From the NCBI GenBank assembly GCA_023248505.1, contig JAHFEM010000049.1, positions 1-8,794 on the forward strand: a stretch of DNA of 8,794 nucleotides, given 5' to 3'. The stretch comes from Nitrospirota bacterium (lineage in GTDB: Bacteria; Nitrospirota; Nitrospiria; SBBL01; Manganitrophaceae). Below, one piece after another: positions 6,227 to 8,794 of the stretch (its first letter is position 1; each line of letters opens with the position of its first letter). The notes beneath the pieces were generated by a model. That model searched no databases. It saw only the letters and a program-made list of their open reading frames with translations, and was not told where the DNA came from. Position numbers and translations under genes: made by a program.

Positions 6227-7078
6227 ATGGGCTTTAAAAAGAAAATCGAGGACAACGTAGTTCTATGGCTCTTGGGAACACTGCTGGCCGGATTCTTGGC
6301 TGGTATTGGCACTTATAAGGGAATTCTCGAAATCGCTCAACTCAAGGTGGTTTCGGTGACGGAATATGAAAAATTGAATCCTGGTGGTGTAACGATGCCA
6401 AAATCAGCACTGGTAGTCGGGACAGAAGGCGAACTCATGGTCGGTGACTTCCTTAATCAGCACTCGACATTCGATGTGGATCTCACGGCTTGGCAACCTG
6501 TGCGACTAGAAGACGCGACCGATAAAAAGGTGTCCGCCGCGACGGTTACCCGCCGGGATCTAATTCGCAAAGTTACCTCTAAGCCGGTCGATTATGCATT
6601 CGATTTTTGGACAAGTGGTGTGGGAATCGATGCGGAAAGCATATTAGCGTACCCGCAGCCGGAGTTCGTGCCGGTTAGAACGGAACAACGTCCAGATGGT
6701 ACATCTCGCAAGCTGTATCGCCTGCGCCTGCCATTAGCATCGTTTGGCTCTGGCACAGAACTTCCCATGTTTACTCGTTTTATCGTCTGGAATGGCTTCC
6801 AAAAATCTGCGGGCGAAGATTGGCGTGCGCGGATTGAGTATCCAACGAAGGCTGCTGCTATTACTATACGCTTCCCCATAGTTAAGAAAGTAGAATCAGT
6901 CTCTGTATTCCTCGGCAATCCAGATGGCAACAAAATCGCTGGACGAGCAGCCTTGTCGGATTCTAACCCAGTGCTATTGCAGGCAGATAGTTCAGGCCGT
7001 CAGATCGCGCTATGGGCAGGGTTAGAGGTTCCGGGCAACCACGTGCTATTGTTTGAGTGGAAGTGGATAGATCGATAA
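6227..7078 (+). CDS. Membrane-anchored protein of unknown function
   Basis: From the ATG at 6227 the product is 283 residues (MGFKKKIEDNVVLW...). In-frame starts also exist at 6212 (ATG) and 6200 (TTG); none has a good ribosome binding site. I chose 6227 because the short charged leader KKKIEDN directly precedes the membrane helix. Residues about 11-30 (VVLWLLGTLLAGFLAGIGTY) form a single transmembrane segment with small-residue G/A spacing. The positive N-terminus suggests it is inside and the bulk outside. Residues about 35-283 are soluble and probably beta-rich, with a region FTRFIVWNGFQ, EDWRARIEYPTKAAAITIRF and a closing LLFEWKWIDR that reads like a beta-sandwich. No catalytic motif was recognised. 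Codon use and composition look unlike the pur operon and the gene stands alone between decayed stretches, so it may be acquired. The frame is intact over its whole length. Confidence 0.75.
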   Translation: MGFKKKIEDNVVLWLLGTLLAGFLAGIGTYKGILEIAQLKVVSVTEYEKLNPGGVTMPKSALVVGTEGELMVGDFLNQHSTFDVDLTAWQPVRLEDATDKKVSAATVTRRDLIRKVTSKPVDYAFDFWTSGVGIDAESILAYPQPEFVPVRTEQRPDGTSRKLYRLRLPLASFGSGTELPMFTRFIVWNGFQKSAGEDWRARIEYPTKAAAITIRFPIVKKVESVSVFLGNPDGNKIAGRAALSDSNPVLLQADSSGRQIALWAGLEVPGNHVLLFEWKWIDR

Positions 7079-7220
7079 CTGAATAGCAATTGTCTACGTC
7101 GGAATCCACTGGGTTAGGGAAAATGAGGAGACACATCCCTATTTATTATTGGTATCGTCCTGCATGCCCCACCCGGCGCTTGAGCCGACCGCTATCACGC
7201 CTACATGGATTGATGAACAT

Positions 7221-7255
7221 CGTTTCAGCGACGGCTCACCTGAAACGTCATTTTT
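7221..7255 (+). terminator. Possible rho-independent terminator
   Basis: CGTTTCAG (7221-7228) pairs perfectly with CTGAAACG (7240-7247) around an 11-base loop and is followed by TCA and five T residues (7251-7255). The stem is only half G+C and the T run starts three bases late, so it is a moderate candidate for ending the transcript of the gene at 6227-7078. Confidence 0.4.
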
Positions 7256-7473
7256 CCCTTTCTCTGCGTAATCCTTAATTTTCGGTCCATTACAATGTAT
7301 TGAATTGTAGGTGTAGCCGTAACTTTTTTTGGCATGGCCTGGAAGGTCAAGTCAGGTTCTAGGTTTTACAGACTCGCGTAAGCGTGACTCTCTTTGATTT
7401 TGTCCAAGAGATCAAGTTTTGATTTTCACAGGCGGAGGATTTTTATCATCTTTTCAACGGGGAAACTCTCCAC

Positions 7474-7502
7474 CGACACCTTGATAGTGCTTCCTGGGAT
7501 AA
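7474..7502 (+). repeat. 29-base direct repeat, right copy
   Basis: Identical to 4944-4972 except for T at 7488, in the same orientation, 2,530 bases away. It lies about 100 bases beyond the stop of the excisionase-like gene. Confidence 0.9.
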
Positions 7503-7599
7503 AACGATCAGGAAACAATTATCTTGATGGTTTCCGCCTGTACATTTCTCATGAACCCGGGGAAATGCAATCGCGCACTGAACACAAGGACCGCTCTGA

Positions 7600-7842
7600 T
7601 TATTTAACTTCGGAAGTGCTCGTGCACTTTCTTGATTCAAGCCATCGATAGAGCTCTGTAACATCATATCGCACGCTCCTGCCGCATTTTATATAGGGAG
7701 GGCCTACTCCCCTTAATCGCCATGATTGGAGGGTTCGCTTGCTAATCGGTCTCTCTGCCCCCCCGATTATCTCGCCGGCCCTTTCCTCAGCCACTAAACT
7801 CTTTTGAACTATTGTTTCCACTGTTTGTCGTTTTGTTTCCAT
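7600..7842 (-). CDS. AlpA/excisionase-type helix-turn-helix protein
   Basis: The product is 80 residues. The ATG at 7842-7840 has AGAGGT about 7-8 bases upstream on the minus strand. Residues about 17-70 match the small winged-helix DNA-binding family (MerR-like, HTH_17 type) found in AlpA regulators and phage or island excisionases: SKRTLQSWRLRGVGPPYIK (34-52), the wing GRSVRYDVTELYRWL (55-69), then ESRK. Such proteins bend DNA at attachment sites to favour excision, or activate integrase genes. The residues before about 17 are a short variable leader. It follows the 72-residue gene on the same strand with a gap of 69 bases that contains two alternative hairpins. No integrase lies nearby, so it is either a leftover of an element or a free-standing regulator. 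Confidence 0.8.
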   Translation of the reverse strand: METKRQTVETIVQKSLVAEERAGEIIGGAERPISKRTLQSWRLRGVGPPYIKCGRSVRYDVTELYRWLESRKCTSTSEVK

Positions 7843-7866
7843 TCATTGACCTCTGATGTGCGACAC

Positions 7867-7895
7867 GTCCGGCCTGGATCGCGGACGGAATCCGC
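7867..7895 (-). promoter_or_regulatory. Two mutually exclusive hairpins in the leader of the HTH gene
   Basis: GCGGA (7881-7885) pairs with TCCGC (7891-7895), and GTCCG (7867-7871) pairs with CGGAC (7882-7886). The two stems share 7882-7885, so only one can form at a time. They lie between the 72-residue gene and the ribosome binding site of the HTH gene. They may be a small attenuator, an operator, or chance. Confidence 0.3.
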
Positions 7896-7911
7896 TTTTA
7901 GAGAGACCCCA

Positions 7912-8130
7912 TCAGGTTTTAGAACCGCTTTTGATTACTTGAATTTTAACATTTTGGTTTAGATATTCTCGCACCGCTTCGGACATTACTTCTAGGATAG
8001 AAAGTCCTTTCTCTCTTGCCGTCAACGTCAATAAAGCCTGCTCATGCGGCTCGAAATCATCAAATGAAAGCTGACTCGCCGCCCTGCCCCTCCTCAATGT
8101 CCGTTTTTTAGTCTCTATGATCTCTGCCAT
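7912..8130 (-). CDS. Small putative ribbon-helix-helix protein
   Basis: The product is 72 residues. The start is well supported: AGGAGG (complement of 8137-8142) lies 6 bases before the ATG at 8130-8128. The N-terminus (KKRTLRRGRAA, 8-18) is strongly basic. It is followed by a short strand-like segment (SQLSFDDF) and two predicted helices, PHEQALLTLTAREKG and SILEVMSEAVREYLNQ (44-59), the layout of ribbon-helix-helix DNA-binding proteins such as ParD or CopG. The match is by pattern only. No toxin gene sits beside it, so an antitoxin role is not supported. It begins only 14 bases after the SPFH gene and probably shares its transcript, so it may be a regulator of that operon or a passenger. 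Confidence 0.7.
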   Translation of the reverse strand: MAEIIETKKRTLRRGRAASQLSFDDFEPHEQALLTLTAREKGLSILEVMSEAVREYLNQNVKIQVIKSGSKT

Positions 8131-8144
8131 TGTATGCCTCCTGA

Positions 8145-8794
8145 TTATTTTGAATTTTTCCTATTTCCATTCAACAATTCCTTAATCCCGCCGATAGAGC
8201 TTAAAAGTCCTGTGGCCTCGTAAGGCAAATAGACCACCTTATTTTCATTTCCTGAAACCATCCCCTTGAATGCCTCAATATACCGAAGTGCAATGAGATA
8301 ATTCCCAGGATCATTTGCGAGGACATCTTTGATTTTCACGAAGGCCTCAGCCTCCGCTTGAGCCACTTTTATTTTTGCCTCCGATTCCCCTTCTGCCATT
8401 AAAATCTTAGCTCTCTTTTCTCCCTCTGCCCTATTAATTTCAGACTCTTTGAACCCCTCCGATTCCAGGATTTTCGATTGCTTCATCCCTTCTGCCTCTA
8501 GGATGGCCGCGCGCTTGTCCCGCTCCGCGCGCATCTGTTTTTCCATCGCGCCTATAATATCTCGCGGCGGATGGATATCCTGCAGCTCGACACGATTGAC
8601 CTTCACACCCCATTTTATCGTGGCCTCATCTAAGATTTCTTTTAGCTTGCTATTAATCTTGTCCCGAGAGGCGAGTGTGTGGTCCAGGTCCATATCTCCG
8701 ATGACATTTCTCAGGGTTGTTTGGGCAAGCTTTTCGATGGCATCAGGAAGATTAATGATCGCATAAACGGCTTTCACGGGATCTGTGATCTGAA
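8145..8794 (-). CDS. SPFH/band-7 (paraslipin-type stomatin) protein, partial
   Basis: The frame is open to the right edge of the window, so the start lies beyond 8794; a GTG at 8777 is internal. The 216 codons present cover the second half of the SPFH domain and the C-terminus: QITDPVKAVYAI, LRNVIGDMDLDHTLASRDKI and WGVKVNRVELQDIHPP. A long Ala/Glu-rich coiled coil of AEG repeats follows (EAEGMKQSKILESEGFKESE onward), then YLIALRYIEAFKGM and the closing GLLSSIGGIKELL. These features are typical of paraslipins (relatives of stomatin and E. coli QmcA), usually inserted in the inner membrane by an N-terminal helix that is outside this window. They form ring-like scaffolds linked to membrane microdomains and protease control. 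NfeD is the usual partner but is not seen downstream; the next gene is a small DNA-binding protein. Confidence 0.93.
   Translation of the reverse strand, partial: QITDPVKAVYAIINLPDAIEKLAQTTLRNVIGDMDLDHTLASRDKINSKLKEILDEATIKWGVKVNRVELQDIHPPRDIIGAMEKQMRAERDKRAAILEAEGMKQSKILESEGFKESEINRAEGEKRAKILMAEGESEAKIKVAQAEAEAFVKIKDVLANDPGNYLIALRYIEAFKGMVSGNENKVVYLPYEATGLLSSIGGIKELLNGNRKNSK

Larger units (their letters stand above)
7079..7599. other. Region without a confident gene, right edge of the decayed segment
   Basis: A start-less plus-strand frame is open from 7083 to a TAA at 7269-7271 and ends in protein-like text (TPTWIDEHRFSDGSPET), perhaps a gene remnant. A hairpin at 7221-7247 and the right copy of the 29-base repeat (7474-7502) are here. 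Open frames at 7394-7651 (plus) and 7446-7667 (minus) have no recognisable product and no ribosome binding site. No integrase is seen, although the next gene is excisionase-like. Confidence 0.5.

Noticed and set aside
7428..7541. 9-base inverted repeat (ACAGGCGGA at 7428-7436, TCCGCCTGT at 7533-7541)
   Set aside because: It is spaced by 96 bases without supporting structure and could arise by chance.
7394..7667. Two overlapping frames on opposite strands (7394-7651 plus, 7446-7667 minus)
   Set aside because: Neither has a ribosome binding site or known domain, and both run into the 3' end of the HTH gene.
8449..8766. 105-codon plus-strand frame
   Set aside because: Antisense shadow of the strongly conserved SPFH coding sequence.

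Overview
The window looks like a chromosomal segment of a Gram-negative-type bacterium. Its left half is dense and conserved, and its right half is sparse and decayed. Protein style (secreted TPR protein, purM-purN pair, TPR protein with a conserved basic tail, paraslipin-type SPFH protein) is compatible with Nitrospirota or deltaproteobacterial-type lineages. That assignment is inference from impression only; no marker here settles it.

Left half (1-4774). After about 520 bases without a convincing gene comes a secreted TPR-repeat protein with a TTG start (523-1527). A near-consensus sigma70-type promoter (TTGACC, 17-base spacer, TATGAT, 1665-1693) precedes a tightly packed operon. The operon is purM (AIR synthetase), purN (GAR transformylase, overlapping purM by 8 bases) and a gene overlapping purN by 4 bases (ATGA). 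The third gene encodes an unusual protein with an N-terminal four-cysteine zinc ribbon, a long charged and proline-rich linker, and a C-terminal domain resembling the YbjQ/UPF0145 family. A cytoplasmic TPR protein follows (start moved to 4162 on a strong Shine-Dalgarno). Its stop codon overlaps the promoter of a complete tRNA-Ala(CGC) gene with encoded CCA.

Middle (4775-7600). Downstream of the tRNA, coding density collapses. The region holds a methyltransferase pseudogene with two compensating frameshifts around its SAM-binding motif and a large internal deletion, still behind a consensus-like promoter. It also holds a membrane-anchored protein of unknown function (6227-7078) and long stretches without genes. 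A 29-base sequence occurs twice in direct orientation with one mismatch, at 4944-4972 and 7474-7502, so the two copies bracket this decayed 2.5 kb. Together with the adjacent tRNA and the excisionase-like gene just beyond the right copy, this suggests a degraded integration or insertion hotspot. No integrase or transposase is visible.

Right end (7600-8794), all on the minus strand and reading leftward: the C-terminal part of an SPFH/paraslipin protein entering from beyond the window, a 72-residue putative ribbon-helix-helix protein 14 bases after it, then an 80-residue AlpA/excisionase-type DNA-binding protein. Two mutually exclusive short hairpins lie in the leader of the last gene.

The best candidates for something undescribed are the zinc-ribbon/YbjQ-like protein translationally coupled to purMN, the anchored protein at 6227-7078, and the 29-base repeat pair.
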